From Chloroflexota bacterium (GTDB taxonomy: Bacteria; Chloroflexota; Limnocylindria; Limnocylindrales; CSP1-4), in contig JACPOS010000006.1 of the NCBI GenBank assembly GCA_016191395.1, positions 1-64,000 on the forward strand: a DNA stretch of 64,000 nt, given 5' to 3'. Shown piece after piece: positions 28,570 to 36,950 of this stretch. The position numbers and the translations under genes were made by a program. The notes beneath the pieces were generated by a model that was given only the letters and a program-made list of their open reading frames with translations, was not told the DNA's origin and made no database searches. Within the stretch, counting starts at the first letter, position 1, and the number at the start of each line of letters is the position of its first letter.

Positions 28570-29804
28570 CAGGCGTTCAGGATCGTCAGCGTGCGCCGCG
28601 GCGGGATCGATTCGGGCGTGTGCGCCGCGAGCAGGCGAACGCCGTGGATGAACCGGTCCAGCTCCTCCTCCGTCGCCCAGAAGCCGACGCTGATCCGCAG
28701 CGCGTCCACCATCGGCAGCGTGCGCGCGATGGCGAACGTTCGCGCCGAGAGCTCATCCAGCGCGGCCTGCGCCGGCCAGCCGTCGATCCGGAAGGAGACG
28801 AGGCCGGCCATCCGGTCCCGTGGCGTCAGGAGGGTCACGCCGTCGATCGCGGCGATGGCGTCGGCAGCACGGTGCGCCATCGCGGCGCCGCGCCGGTACA
28901 CGAACTCCAGGCCCACGTACATCGTGAGCCAGCCGATGGAGCGCGCGAATGCCACCACCGACGGCCGGTGGAAGCCCGGCATCATGAACCGGCGGGCGTC
29001 GGCCCTCATCGCGCGATTGCCGCGCGAGTCGTAGCTCTCGAACATCTGGTAGTTGGCGAAGCTGGGTTTCAGCGTCTCGAACAGCTCACGCCTGATCCAG
29101 AGCGCGCCAAGGCCCTCCGGCCCGAGGAGCCACTTCTGCCCCGGCACCGCGTACATGTCGGCGCCGAGGTCGCGAACGTTGACCGGGATCGCCCCCGCCG
29201 ACTGCGCGCCGTCGACCAGGACGAGCGCGCCGCGCTCGTGGGCGATGGCCGCGATGCGCGCGACAGGCATGACCAGGCCGGTCGTCCACAGGACGTGGGA
29301 GATGGAGACGAGCTTCGTGCCCGGGGTGATCAGCCGGTCGAATTGCGCGACGATCTCATCGTCGGACGTGTTGCCCACGAACTCGGCGAAGGCGAGGTCG
29401 GCACCGAAGCGATCGCAGACCATGTACAGCGGCCCGACGCCGCCCGCGTGCTCGTGGCACGTCGTGACCGCGCGGCCACCGTCGCGCCAGTCGATCGCCC
29501 AGGTGCCCATGTTCATGCCGTCTGTCGCGGCGTGGGTCAGGGCCACCTCGTCCAGGTCACCCCCGAGGACCGCCGCGATGCCGGCGCGCGCCTCGTCAAT
29601 GCGCTGGAGCGCCTCCTGCCAGTACTCCGCCTGGGCGCGCCCGAAGTCCCGCTCGTACGTCTCCAGCTCCGTCATCGCCGCGGCGGATTCGGCCGGGATG
29701 GGACCGCAGGTCCCGGTGTTCAGCTGGATCGCCGCGGACAGCGACGGCAGCGCGGCGCGCACGGCCGCGAGCTTGTCCGAATCGGACATGAACGGGGAGA
29801 CCAC
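28569..29804 (-). CDS. Class V aminotransferase (cysteine desulfurase / isopenicillin N epimerase-like)
   Basis: A 411-residue PLP enzyme of fold type I. It has GTCGPIP near the N-terminus, HAATDGMNMG in the cofactor-phosphate region, the PLP-contact Asp198 in LVDGAQSAG and the Schiff-base Lys224 in VPGQKWLLGPEGLG. The group covers cysteine desulfurases, selenocysteine lyases and epimerases. It lacks the flexible catalytic Cys loop expected of a housekeeping IscS, and a sulfurtransferase gene starts 18 bp away on the other strand, so a role in sulfur chemistry is possible but unproven. A start five codons later (MSDSD) is an alternative. Confidence 0.88.
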   Translation of the reverse strand: MVSPFMSDSDKLAAVRAALPSLSAAIQLNTGTCGPIPAESAAAMTELETYERDFGRAQAEYWQEALQRIDEARAGIAAVLGGDLDEVALTHAATDGMNMGTWAIDWRDGGRAVTTCHEHAGGVGPLYMVCDRFGADLAFAEFVGNTSDDEIVAQFDRLITPGTKLVSISHVLWTTGLVMPVARIAAIAHERGALVLVDGAQSAGAIPVNVRDLGADMYAVPGQKWLLGPEGLGALWIRRELFETLKPSFANYQMFESYDSRGNRAMRADARRFMMPGFHRPSVVAFARSIGWLTMYVGLEFVYRRGAAMAHRAADAIAAIDGVTLLTPRDRMAGLVSFRIDGWPAQAALDELSARTFAIARTLPMVDALRISVGFWATEEELDRFIHGVRLLAAHTPESIPPRRTLTILNA

Positions 29805-29821
29805 GAACCTATGATACCGGC

Positions 29822-30670
29822 GTGACTGGCTTCGCCCGACCGGAGCTCCTCGCCTCCACGGAGTGGCTGGCCGACGAGCTGGCCCGTCCGGACGTGCGCA
29901 TCGTCGACGTCCGCTGGCGCCCGGACGGCACCGGGCACGCCGTCTTCGATGCCGGCCACATCCCCGGCGCGACGTACCTCGACTGGCGCGTGGAGCTCAA
30001 CGAATCGCCCTCCGACGAGACCGGCCACGCACTCCGCCTGGCGCCGCCCGACGCGATCGTGGCGTTCATGGCGCGCGCCGGCGTCGGCGACGCGACGACG
30101 CTGGTGCTCTACGACGACACACTGGGCCTGTACGCGGCCCGCGCGTGGTGGTCCTTTCGCGTCTACGGGTTCGAGTCCGCCCGGATCCTCGATGGCGGCT
30201 TTCCCGCGTGGGTCGCCGCGTCGCGGCCGCTCAGCAGCGGGGTCCTCCCCCACCCCGAGGGCTCGTTCACGCCCCGCCTCAATCCGCGGCTCCGGCTGAC
30301 CACGACCGACGTGCGGTCGCTGCTCGGCTCGCCGGACGCCCAGCTCATCGATGCCCGGGCGAACCCGGAGTTCCGCGGCCACGAGGGCAACGCGCGGCGC
30401 CTGGGCCACATCCCGGGCGCGATCAACGTGCCCGTGGGAGCGCTGCACGAGCCGGGCTCGCAGCGCCTCCTCGACGCGGACGCGATCCGGTCCGTGCTGA
30501 CGCGCGCGACCGTGGCCCGTGGCCGCCGGCTCGTCTGCTACGACGGCTCCGGCGTGGGCGCGGCGAAGCTCGCCTTCGTCCTGACGCTGATGGGCTACGA
30601 CGACGTCGCGGTCTATGACGGCGGCTGGGCCGAGTGGGGCGACCGACTGGACCTCCCGGTGGAGCGCTAG
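29822..30670 (+). CDS. Two-domain sulfurtransferase (thiosulfate / 3-mercaptopyruvate type)
   Basis: A 282-residue tandem rhodanese. The first, inactive domain shows IVDVRWRPDG and AGHIPGATYLDW. The second has LIDARANPEFRG, GHIPGAINVP and catalytic Cys239 in RLVCYDGSGVGAAKLAF. The loop CYDGSGV fits the mercaptopyruvate-type CGxGV pattern more than the thiosulfate CRKGxT pattern. It transfers sulfane sulfur to cyanide or protein thiols. The start is GTG at 29822, divergent from the class V aminotransferase. Confidence 0.9.
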   Translation: MTGFARPELLASTEWLADELARPDVRIVDVRWRPDGTGHAVFDAGHIPGATYLDWRVELNESPSDETGHALRLAPPDAIVAFMARAGVGDATTLVLYDDTLGLYAARAWWSFRVYGFESARILDGGFPAWVAASRPLSSGVLPHPEGSFTPRLNPRLRLTTTDVRSLLGSPDAQLIDARANPEFRGHEGNARRLGHIPGAINVPVGALHEPGSQRLLDADAIRSVLTRATVARGRRLVCYDGSGVGAAKLAFVLTLMGYDDVAVYDGGWAEWGDRLDLPVER

Positions 30671-30673
30671 CCC

Positions 30674-31381
30674 CTACCAGTTGGCCCGGCTGCGGAGACG
30701 CTCCAGGTCGTGGATCACGATGTGGCCGCCGTCGTTGCTGATGAGTCCCTCGTCCGCGAAGTCGCCGATGATCTGGTTCACGCGCTGGCGCGTGCCGCCG
30801 ACCATGGCCGCGAGATCCGACTGGGTGAGCGTCGTGCCCAGGGTGATGTCTGCCGTGCGGCCCGGCCCGGATTCCTCGGCGAGGCGCGTGAGCTGCAGCG
30901 CCAGGCGACCGGCGAGGTCGAGGAAGTGGACCTCCGCCAGCTGGTCGGTGAGTCGCCGGATCCGTCGCGCGATGCCGATGAGCAGCTGCGCCCGAAACGG
31001 GCTGCCGGACTCCACCAGCTCCACGAAGGTCGCCCGCGCCATCGTCATGGTCACGCTCGGCTCCATCGCGGTCGCCGTCGCCGACCGTGGCGCCCCGTCG
31101 AGGAGCACCAGCTCGCCGAACGAATCGCCCGGCGCCAGGATCACGACGATCGCCTCGTCACCCTCGGCGGACTCGCGCGTGATCTTCACGCGGCCCTCGA
31201 CGACCACGTGGAGGGAGTCGCCAGGATCGCCCTCGTGGAAGATGACCTCGTCGCGACGGAACCGTCGTCGGGTCATCGTCTGCGCGATCCGGGTCAGCTC
31301 GTCGCCTCCGATGCCGTGGAACAGCGGCGAACGCGCCATCGCGGCACAGGCGACCTCGAGGTCCAGGCGTGGGGTCGTCAT
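30674..31381 (-). CDS. Crp/Fnr-family transcriptional regulator
   Basis: A 235-residue regulator. The N-terminal cyclic-nucleotide-binding barrel has DEVIFHEGDPGDSLHVVVEG and GDSFGELVLLDGAPRSATA; the phosphate-cassette motif GELxLLxxxPRSAT is intact, so it could bind cAMP or a similar ligand. A dimer helix and a C-terminal winged HTH follow (LTQSDLAAMVGGTRQRVNQI). No Cys cluster for an Fe-S centre is present, so it is Crp-like rather than Fnr-like. Target genes cannot be told. Confidence 0.92.
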   Translation of the reverse strand: MTTPRLDLEVACAAMARSPLFHGIGGDELTRIAQTMTRRRFRRDEVIFHEGDPGDSLHVVVEGRVKITRESAEGDEAIVVILAPGDSFGELVLLDGAPRSATATAMEPSVTMTMARATFVELVESGSPFRAQLLIGIARRIRRLTDQLAEVHFLDLAGRLALQLTRLAEESGPGRTADITLGTTLTQSDLAAMVGGTRQRVNQIIGDFADEGLISNDGGHIVIHDLERLRSRANW

Positions 31382-31412
31382 CTCCGCGTGAGGGTAGCGG
31401 CGCCACCAAGGG

Positions 31413-31964
31413 TCAGCCGAAGACGTCGCCCGTCATGTCCTTCGAGCGGGGGTCGACCGCGGTCTTGAGGTCCAGGCCGGTCGCGAGACGAATCTCGCGT
31501 TCGTCGGCCGGCTCCAGGCGATCGATCTTCCGGCGGTTGAGGAGCACCGCCTCCGCCTCGTCGCGCGTGACCGTCCCACCCATGGAGTACTCGACGACCG
31601 CGGACGTGAGCGGGACGATGGCGCGTCGGTCTGCCGCCCGGTAGGGATCCACCGTCGGCGGCGCGTGGAGATACCCGACAACCGAATACGGGCCGATGCG
31701 TGCACGCACCGGGAACTGGCGGGTCCAGAGCCGGCGCTCGGGCCGCCCGCGCGGTCCGGTGGCAGCGACGACGCACAAATCGTCGAGCAGGATCGGCGCG
31801 GATTCGGCCTCGATCACGCGTCCGTCGTCGAGCGCGCGGAACGCGGCGCCGTCCAGCTTGAACTCCTGCGTTGCGCCCAGGAAGTCGGACAGCCGGTCCG
31901 TGTCGAGCGCGACGCCGCCCGTGACCGTGCAGTCATCCGCGTACGCCGAAAAGGGGATCCTCAT
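31413..31964 (-). CDS. Conserved hypothetical protein
   Basis: A 183-residue protein with mixed alpha/beta character and no signal peptide, membrane segment or motif I recognise. It has SAYADDCTVTGGVALDTDRL near the start and VVEYSMGGTVTRDEAEAVLL, LEPADEREIRLATG towards the end. The ATG at 31964 (MRIPFSAYADD) is the most likely start; an upstream in-frame ATG at 32042 would add 26 residues. No strong ribosome site is seen for either. It is 31 bp upstream of the Crp-like gene on the same strand. Confidence 0.6.
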   Translation of the reverse strand: MRIPFSAYADDCTVTGGVALDTDRLSDFLGATQEFKLDGAAFRALDDGRVIEAESAPILLDDLCVVAATGPRGRPERRLWTRQFPVRARIGPYSVVGYLHAPPTVDPYRAADRRAIVPLTSAVVEYSMGGTVTRDEAEAVLLNRRKIDRLEPADEREIRLATGLDLKTAVDPRSKDMTGDVFG

Positions 31965-32095
31965 CCGGCCCAGAACATACCCCCGGTACCTTGCACGAAT
32001 CCTGTCAAAGATACGCTCCGATTCGATGCGATTCCTGAACATTGGGCCCGTGCCCGGTCCGGTCGATCATGGTCCGCGGAATCGACACTTCGTTT

Positions 32096-32223
32096 GTGAT
32101 GCAAGTGGGGTAATCACGAGCGCGGTCTGGGGGAGCGGGTGCTGGGAGCCGATCTGGAAGCCTGGGATTCGTGAGCGCCGGTGCCGCGGTCAGCCCTGGA
32201 CTTGATGATCCCACTTGCATCAC
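32096..32223. repeat. 128-bp element with 14-bp perfect terminal inverted repeats (MITE-like)
   Basis: GTGATGCAAGTGGG at 32096-32109 is matched exactly by its reverse complement at 32210-32223, and similarity continues weakly inwards (GTAATCA against ATCATCA). The 100-bp interior encodes nothing recognisable. It lies between the 5' side of the hypothetical gene (31413-31964) and the 3' end of the DNA ligase gene. Immediate target-site duplications are not seen. It may be a miniature transposable element or a large stem. Confidence 0.6.
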
Positions 32224-32251
32224 GGACGAGATGCATCGACCGTCGCCGAGA

Positions 32252-34003
32252 TCAGGCGGGCTCGCGACCGACATGTGCTCGGCGTGCCCCCGCGGTGACC
32301 AGGTGCTCGGCGCCGGCCTGCAGGCCCTCGTACAGGCGGGTGACGGTCTGAAGCGTGTCGGCTTCGCGGGGGTCCTTGTCCAGGCGCAGGCGGGCGATGC
32401 GTGGGAACCGCAGCGCGAAGCCGGACTTGTGCCGATTGGAGCGGAGGATGACGTCGAACGCCACCTCCACGACGACCGTCGGCTCCACCACCCGATAGCG
32501 GCCGTAATGGCTGATCGTGTGCTCGTCGAACCAGCGGGTCATGGTCGCGATCTCGGCGTCGGTGAGGCCGCTGTATGCCTTGCCGATCGTGACCAGCTGG
32601 TCGCGGCTCTCGTCGCGGACGGCGAACGTGTAGTCGGACAGGATGCCATGGCGCTTGCCGTGCCCCACCTCCACCCCGACGACCACGCAGTCGATGGTTG
32701 CCAACGCCTTCTTCATCTTCAGCCAGCCGTAGCCACGCCGGCCGGGCGAGTAGGTCGAGGTCGGGTCCTTGACCATGAGGCCCTCGTTGCGCCGGCCCCG
32801 CGCCTCGGTGAAGGCCGTTTCGAGCTCGTCGGTCGAGGTCGCCTCGGACAGGTGCGAGAGGGCAAAGCCGCCGCCCTCGCTAGCGAGCGGCAGGTCCAGG
32901 TGCTCCAGCAGCCGGCGCCGCTCCGTGAGCGGCAGCTCGAGGGTGGGGGCCACGACGCCGTCGCGAGCGGAGCCGCCGCCGGCGCCCGGTCTGCCCGGCT
33001 CGTCCAGCCCCAGGACATCCCACGCGACGAAGATCACCGGGACGTCGGCGAGGATCGCTGCGGAAGGGTCCTTCCGCCCGATCCGCGATTGCAGCGCGAT
33101 GAACGGCAGCACGGTGCCGTCGCGCCAGGCGAGGATCTCGCCGTCGAGGATCCCCGCCCACGGCAGGTCGCGCGCGGCCGCGACGATCTCCGGGAAGCCG
33201 CTGGAGATGTCGTGCAGGTCGCGTGAGTAGAGCCGGACCGTGGTGCCCTCGCGGTGGAGCTGGCAGCGGATCCCGTCGTACTTGTCCTCCACCCACACCG
33301 TTGGGCCAAGGCGGGTCATGATCTCGGTCGCGTCCTCGGCGGGCGACGCGAGCATGAACTTGAGCGGGTGGAACAGCGCGAGCGCGGCGCCGTCGAGGTT
33401 GCCCGCGCGGGCGAGGGTCGCGGTCCGGCCGATGTCGCCGGTGAGCATGCCGGCGCGCTTGACTGCATCGAGCGGGCGGTCGAACGCCTTCGCGAGCGCG
33501 GCCTCCACCAGGCCCTCGCGGAGCCCGATCCGGAGCTCGCCGGACAGCACACGCACGATGCCGCGCGCGGTCCGCGGATCCGCCCGGGCGAGGAGTGCAG
33601 CGAGGAGGTGCGACTTGCGCGCCGGCCCCGACGCGGCCTCGATCGCGGTGAACGCGGCCGCGACCTCGACGAGCGACGGCGAGCGCTCCGGGTCGGGTTC
33701 GTGGCCTGCCCGCTCGAGCACGTCGCCGACCGCGGCACTGAGGTCGGAGAACCGGTCGTACGCCGCCGCGAGATCCGCTCGATCGGTGCCGCTGACCTGG
33801 CCCAGTGCGTTGGCGATCGTCGCCCAGCCGATGCCGGTTGCCCGCTGGTCCGCCTCGGGAAAGGGCCGTCCGGTCAGGAAGACGACGGCGATCGGGAGCT
33901 CATCCGCATCGAGGGTCCGGAGGTAGTCGGCGAGAAGCCCGGTCTTCTCGGACGTGCGGGTCGTTGCGGCCACGCGCTCGGCGAGCTCGCTCCAGCGCCG
34001 CAT
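32252..34003 (-). CDS. lig: ATP-dependent DNA ligase
   Basis: A 583-residue ligase of the archaeal/LigB-actinobacterial type. An N-terminal helical DNA-binding domain (1-210) precedes the nucleotidyltransferase domain with the adenylated Lys241 in VEDKYDGIRCQLH (KxDG), then LDGEILAW, FVAWDVLGLD, RNEGLMVKDP and the KMKKALATIDCVVVGVEVG motif V region, and an OB-fold end. It seals nicks using ATP and probably acts in repair, beside the essential NAD-dependent LigA. No Ku or polymerase domain partner is adjacent. It is divergent from a GNAT gene. Confidence 0.95.
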   Translation of the reverse strand: MRRWSELAERVAATTRTSEKTGLLADYLRTLDADELPIAVVFLTGRPFPEADQRATGIGWATIANALGQVSGTDRADLAAAYDRFSDLSAAVGDVLERAGHEPDPERSPSLVEVAAAFTAIEAASGPARKSHLLAALLARADPRTARGIVRVLSGELRIGLREGLVEAALAKAFDRPLDAVKRAGMLTGDIGRTATLARAGNLDGAALALFHPLKFMLASPAEDATEIMTRLGPTVWVEDKYDGIRCQLHREGTTVRLYSRDLHDISSGFPEIVAAARDLPWAGILDGEILAWRDGTVLPFIALQSRIGRKDPSAAILADVPVIFVAWDVLGLDEPGRPGAGGGSARDGVVAPTLELPLTERRRLLEHLDLPLASEGGGFALSHLSEATSTDELETAFTEARGRRNEGLMVKDPTSTYSPGRRGYGWLKMKKALATIDCVVVGVEVGHGKRHGILSDYTFAVRDESRDQLVTIGKAYSGLTDAEIATMTRWFDEHTISHYGRYRVVEPTVVVEVAFDVILRSNRHKSGFALRFPRIARLRLDKDPREADTLQTVTRLYEGLQAGAEHLVTAGARRAHVGREPA

Positions 34004-34010
34004 GCGATCG

Positions 34011-34640
34011 ATGGTATACCGTGCCCTCGTGGGTGGCGCCGGGTGGTTTCCCGATTGGATCGAGGGGGACCGGGTCGTGCTCCGCAGGCACGTCCCCGAG
34101 AACGTCGCGGCGTTCCAGCGCTGGTACGCCGACCCCGAGGTCGCCCGCCTCGCGCGCTACCAGGACGCGCCCATGCGCTCGGACGAGATCGATCGCTTCT
34201 TCCAGCTTCGTGCGCTCGGCACCGACTCGATGACGATGGCGATCCACGACCGGGACACGAACCGGCTCATCGGCAGCTGCGCCTTCAGCCAGGTCGACGG
34301 CGACAACGGCTCTGCGATGTACCACATCACCATCGGCGAGAAGGACGTGTGGGGTCGCGGCTACGGCACCGAGGCGACGCAGCTGATGCTCGACCACGCC
34401 TTCGGGACGCTCGGGCTGCACCGCATCGCCCTCACGGTCTTCGAGTTCAACGAGCGCGCGATCCGCGCGTACCGTCGGTGCGGGTTCGTGGTGGAGGGCC
34501 GGGCGCGTGAATCCATCTGGCGCGACGGGCGCTGGTGGGACGAGCTGGCGATGAGCGTCCTGTCGTCCGAATGGCACGAGCGTCGGGGCGCGGCCGCGGC
34601 CGAACCTGCCCGGGTGACCCCTCGAACGCCGGCGGCCTGA
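34011..34640 (+). CDS. GNAT-family N-acetyltransferase
   Basis: A roughly 209-residue RimJ/RimL-like acetyltransferase: VVLRRHVPENVAAFQRWYAD, TIGEKDVWGRGYGTEATQLM for the acetyl-CoA loop, and LHRIALTVFEFNERAIRAYRRCGF near the end, all typical. The start is unsure: the ATG at 34011 leaves only 7 bp to the divergent ligase start, and a GTG a few codons later would leave more promoter space. The stop overlaps the next start (TGATG). Confidence 0.88.
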   Translation: MVYRALVGGAGWFPDWIEGDRVVLRRHVPENVAAFQRWYADPEVARLARYQDAPMRSDEIDRFFQLRALGTDSMTMAIHDRDTNRLIGSCAFSQVDGDNGSAMYHITIGEKDVWGRGYGTEATQLMLDHAFGTLGLHRIALTVFEFNERAIRAYRRCGFVVEGRARESIWRDGRWWDELAMSVLSSEWHERRGAAAAEPARVTPRTPAA

Positions 34641-34918
34641 TGCCGAGCACCGGCGCCGGTGCCGATGCGGCTCGCGCGGCATTTCGCGAGCTGCTGGACG
34701 CAAAGGGTCACGCCGTGGTCAACGCGCGGGCCGCGGCGGCCGGCCTTGAAGCGGCCTTCTCCAGGGGATCGCTGACGCGCACCCCCGCGATCGCGGCGAT
34801 GCTCGCGGACCTGATGGTCGCCCTCGAGCAGGACGCCGGGCAGAAGCTGGGCGGCAAGTCCGCCGAGGCCGCACGCTTCATCCTCCGCGCCATCTCCCGC
34901 GAGCTCGACGACGCCTGA
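34640..34918 (+). CDS. Small hypothetical protein
   Basis: A 92-residue, Ala-rich, mostly helical protein with no motif I recognise. It contains AFRELLDAKGHAVVNARAAA, RTPAIAAMLADLMVALEQDA and GKSAEAARFILRAISREL. The start overlaps the stop of the GNAT gene by one base, so it is translationally coupled and probably real. No signal peptide or membrane segment is present. Confidence 0.6.
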   Translation: MPSTGAGADAARAAFRELLDAKGHAVVNARAAAAGLEAAFSRGSLTRTPAIAAMLADLMVALEQDAGQKLGGKSAEAARFILRAISRELDDA

Positions 34919-34935
34919 GGGCCGCAGACCCTCCA

Positions 34936-34972
34936 GGGCTGTGATTCCGAGGCGGTGTGCCATTCACAGCCC
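34936..34972. repeat. Hairpin repeat, copy 1 (GGGCTGTGA / TCACAGCCC)
   Basis: A perfect 9-bp stem around a 19-base loop, 17 bp after the stop at 34918. A second hairpin with nearly the same stem lies at 35051-35089. Both are preceded by CCCTCCA. There is no T-run, so an ordinary terminator is unlikely. Confidence 0.55.
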
Positions 34973-35050
34973 CAGGAGGGCCGCAAACGACGTGACACTA
35001 CCCACGTACCTCCCCATCGCTGACGGAGCATCGTCGTTGACGACCCCTCC

Positions 35051-35089
35051 AGGGCTGTGCGCGTCCGAACGGCTGCAAATCACAGCCCT
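35051..35089. repeat. Hairpin repeat, copy 2 (AGGGCTGTG / CACAGCCCT)
   Basis: A 9-bp stem with a 21-base loop, matching the copy at 34936-34972 in stem and in the CCTCCA lead-in but not in the loop. The pair of similar hairpins in one short gap suggests a dispersed palindromic repeat (REP-like) or paired protein-binding sites. Confidence 0.55.
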
Positions 35090-35321
35090 CGCAAGGCGGT
35101 CGACACGGGCAGTTCAGGCCGCACGAGTCCAGCTCGGCAAGGAGCTGTACAACCACACCTGGTGGCTGATCGAGCTCATGGATCGAACGCAGGAGCAGGT
35201 CGACGATACGATCGCCTCCACCCATGCCTCGGCGTACCACTGGTCCACGGGCGCCGGCACGCTCGCGAATGCTGTCCGGAGCCAGTTCCGGATCGCGCGC
35301 GTCTGTGCGATCACGGTGTGA
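35090..35321 (+). pseudogene. Truncated remnant of a small helical-repeat protein family
   Basis: The frame reads VQLGKELYNHTWWLIELMDR, then TQEQVDDTIASTHASAYHWS and ANAVRSQFRIARVCAITV, then TGA. From memory this matches the N-terminal half of a widespread small protein with the pattern LFNRTWxLLxxxDRTxxxxDEMxHAAHASxYHW followed by RGEWQxSRVYAVLGRAEPAL. The second half is missing and no good start codon exists, so this looks like a decayed gene cut just after the first repeat. The exact 5' limit is unclear. Confidence 0.55.
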
Positions 35322-35755
35322 GCGCGTTCATCGGGTATCCGCAACGGAAGGTGCTCGCAGTGTTCGACACGCCCGCAGGCGCCGATGCGGGCGGCCGGGC
35401 GGCGGCTCGCGCAGGAGCGGCGGCGGACGCGGTCGAGCGGTTCGAAGGCGCCCGGGACGCGGATCGGTTCGATGCGTCCGGCGAGCGCCACGGCGTCGTC
35501 GCCCGCGGACTGCGGGCCGTCCAGTTCAGCCTGATGGACCAGCTGCCCGCGATGGCCTGGTACGAGGCGGCGCTCCACGAGGGCAAGGCGGTCGTCGCCA
35601 TCCGGACGCGGAACCGCACGGAGACCCTCCGCATCGTCGAGGCGCTTCGAGGCGCGGGCGGGCACTTCATCAACCGGTTCGGGCGGCTCGCGACCGAGGA
35701 GTTCGTGCGCTGGCAGGGGCCGGAGCCGCCCGTGCCGAGCCTGATGAAGCACTGA
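35318..35755 (+). CDS. Conserved hypothetical protein
   Basis: A 145-residue cytoplasmic protein. It begins SAFIGYPQRKVLAVFDTPAG and ends with AVVAIRTRNRTETLRIVEAL and GGHFINRFGRLATEEFVRW. The layout (a two-strand start, a helical middle, then VAVRxxx and HFINxxGRxxxE) resembles a family of unassigned proteins in Chloroflexota and Actinobacteria, as far as I recall. The start is GTG at 35318, overlapping the stop of the decayed gene. No ligand motif is seen. Confidence 0.65.
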   Translation: MSAFIGYPQRKVLAVFDTPAGADAGGRAAARAGAAADAVERFEGARDADRFDASGERHGVVARGLRAVQFSLMDQLPAMAWYEAALHEGKAVVAIRTRNRTETLRIVEALRGAGGHFINRFGRLATEEFVRWQGPEPPVPSLMKH

Positions 35756-35783
35756 TCCCCCGCCCGGGCGCAATACTCCGCGC

Positions 35784-36950
35784 GTGAGCACTGCCGAACG
35801 GGTCGTCTTCGAGCACGTCACCAAGCGCTACGCGGGGACGGGCGCGGGCAATTCAGGCGCCGTCGAGGACCTCTCCCTGGAGATCCCTGCTGGGAAGGTA
35901 TGCGTCCTGGTCGGGCCTTCGGGATGCGGCAAGACGACGAGCCTCAAGATGGTCAATCGCCTGATCGAGCCGACGTCCGGTCGGATCCTGATCGGCGACA
36001 CGGACGTGGCGAAGCAGGACGTGATCGAGCTCCGTCGGGGCATCGGCTACGTGATCCAGCAGGTTGGGCTGTTCCCGCACCAGACCGTGGGCGAGAACGT
36101 CGCGACCGTGCCGCGCCTGCTGGGCTGGGACGAATCTCGCCGCCGCGCCCGCGCGCAGGAGCTGCTGGAGCTGGTGGGACTGGATCCGGCCACGTATGCG
36201 GATCGTTATCCAGCCGCCCTGTCCGGGGGCGAACGCCAGCGCGTGGGCGTGGCCCGGGCACTTGCCGCCGACCCGCCGGTGCTGCTGATGGACGAGCCGT
36301 TCGGCGCCGTGGACCCGATCGTCCGGGAGCGGCTGCAGAACGAGCTGCTCGACCTGCAGGAGCGGCTCGCGAAGACGATCCTGTTCGTGACCCACGACAT
36401 CGACGAGGCGATCAAGATGGGCGACCTCGTCGCGGTCCTGCAGGTCGGCGGGCACCTGGCCCAGTTCGGGACCCCGGACGAGATCCTCGCCAACCCGGCG
36501 TCGGACTTCGTCGCCCGGTTCGTCGGTGCGGACCGGGGACTGAAGCGCCTCGCACTCGCCCGCGTGGATGCCCTGCAGCTCATGCCCCCCGTGACCGCCA
36601 CGACCGGCGACGACGCCGCAGAGGCACATCGGCGCGCGCTGGCCGATCCGTTCCCCTATCTCCTCCTCCTCGACCCCATGCGACGTCCGATCGGCTGGAT
36701 CGCACCCCGCGACCTCCCTGCCGGCGGAGTGCTTGACGAATCGCTTGCCACCGCGATGTCGCCGTTCCTTCGCCGCCGGACCACCCTCAAGGACGCCCTG
36801 GCGATGCTCGTGGAGGCCGAGGTCCAGGCCGGCATCGTCGTCGACGGACGCGGTGCCGCGATTGGGCTCGTAACCGCCGAGATGATCTTCGAGTGGGCCC
36901 GCGAGAGCCGCCCGCCGGATCCGGCGGGGGCGGCACAGGGAGCCCGATGA
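35784..36950 (+). CDS. Glycine betaine/choline-type ABC transporter ATP-binding protein with CBS domains
   Basis: A 388-residue ATPase of the OpuC/ProV class: Walker A GPSGCGKTT (about 44-52), Q-loop in GYVIQQVGLFPHQ, signature LSGGERQRVGVARAL and Walker B VLLMDEPFGAVD. The C-terminal part (about 255-385) has two CBS-like segments (ALADPFPYLLLLDPMRRPIG and VEAEVQAGIVVDGRGAAIGL), which in OpuA-type systems sense ionic strength. It is the first gene of a four-gene transporter; its stop overlaps the first permease start (ATGA). The start is GTG at 35784. Confidence 0.92.
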   Translation: MSTAERVVFEHVTKRYAGTGAGNSGAVEDLSLEIPAGKVCVLVGPSGCGKTTSLKMVNRLIEPTSGRILIGDTDVAKQDVIELRRGIGYVIQQVGLFPHQTVGENVATVPRLLGWDESRRRARAQELLELVGLDPATYADRYPAALSGGERQRVGVARALAADPPVLLMDEPFGAVDPIVRERLQNELLDLQERLAKTILFVTHDIDEAIKMGDLVAVLQVGGHLAQFGTPDEILANPASDFVARFVGADRGLKRLALARVDALQLMPPVTATTGDDAAEAHRRALADPFPYLLLLDPMRRPIGWIAPRDLPAGGVLDESLATAMSPFLRRRTTLKDALAMLVEAEVQAGIVVDGRGAAIGLVTAEMIFEWARESRPPDPAGAAQGAR

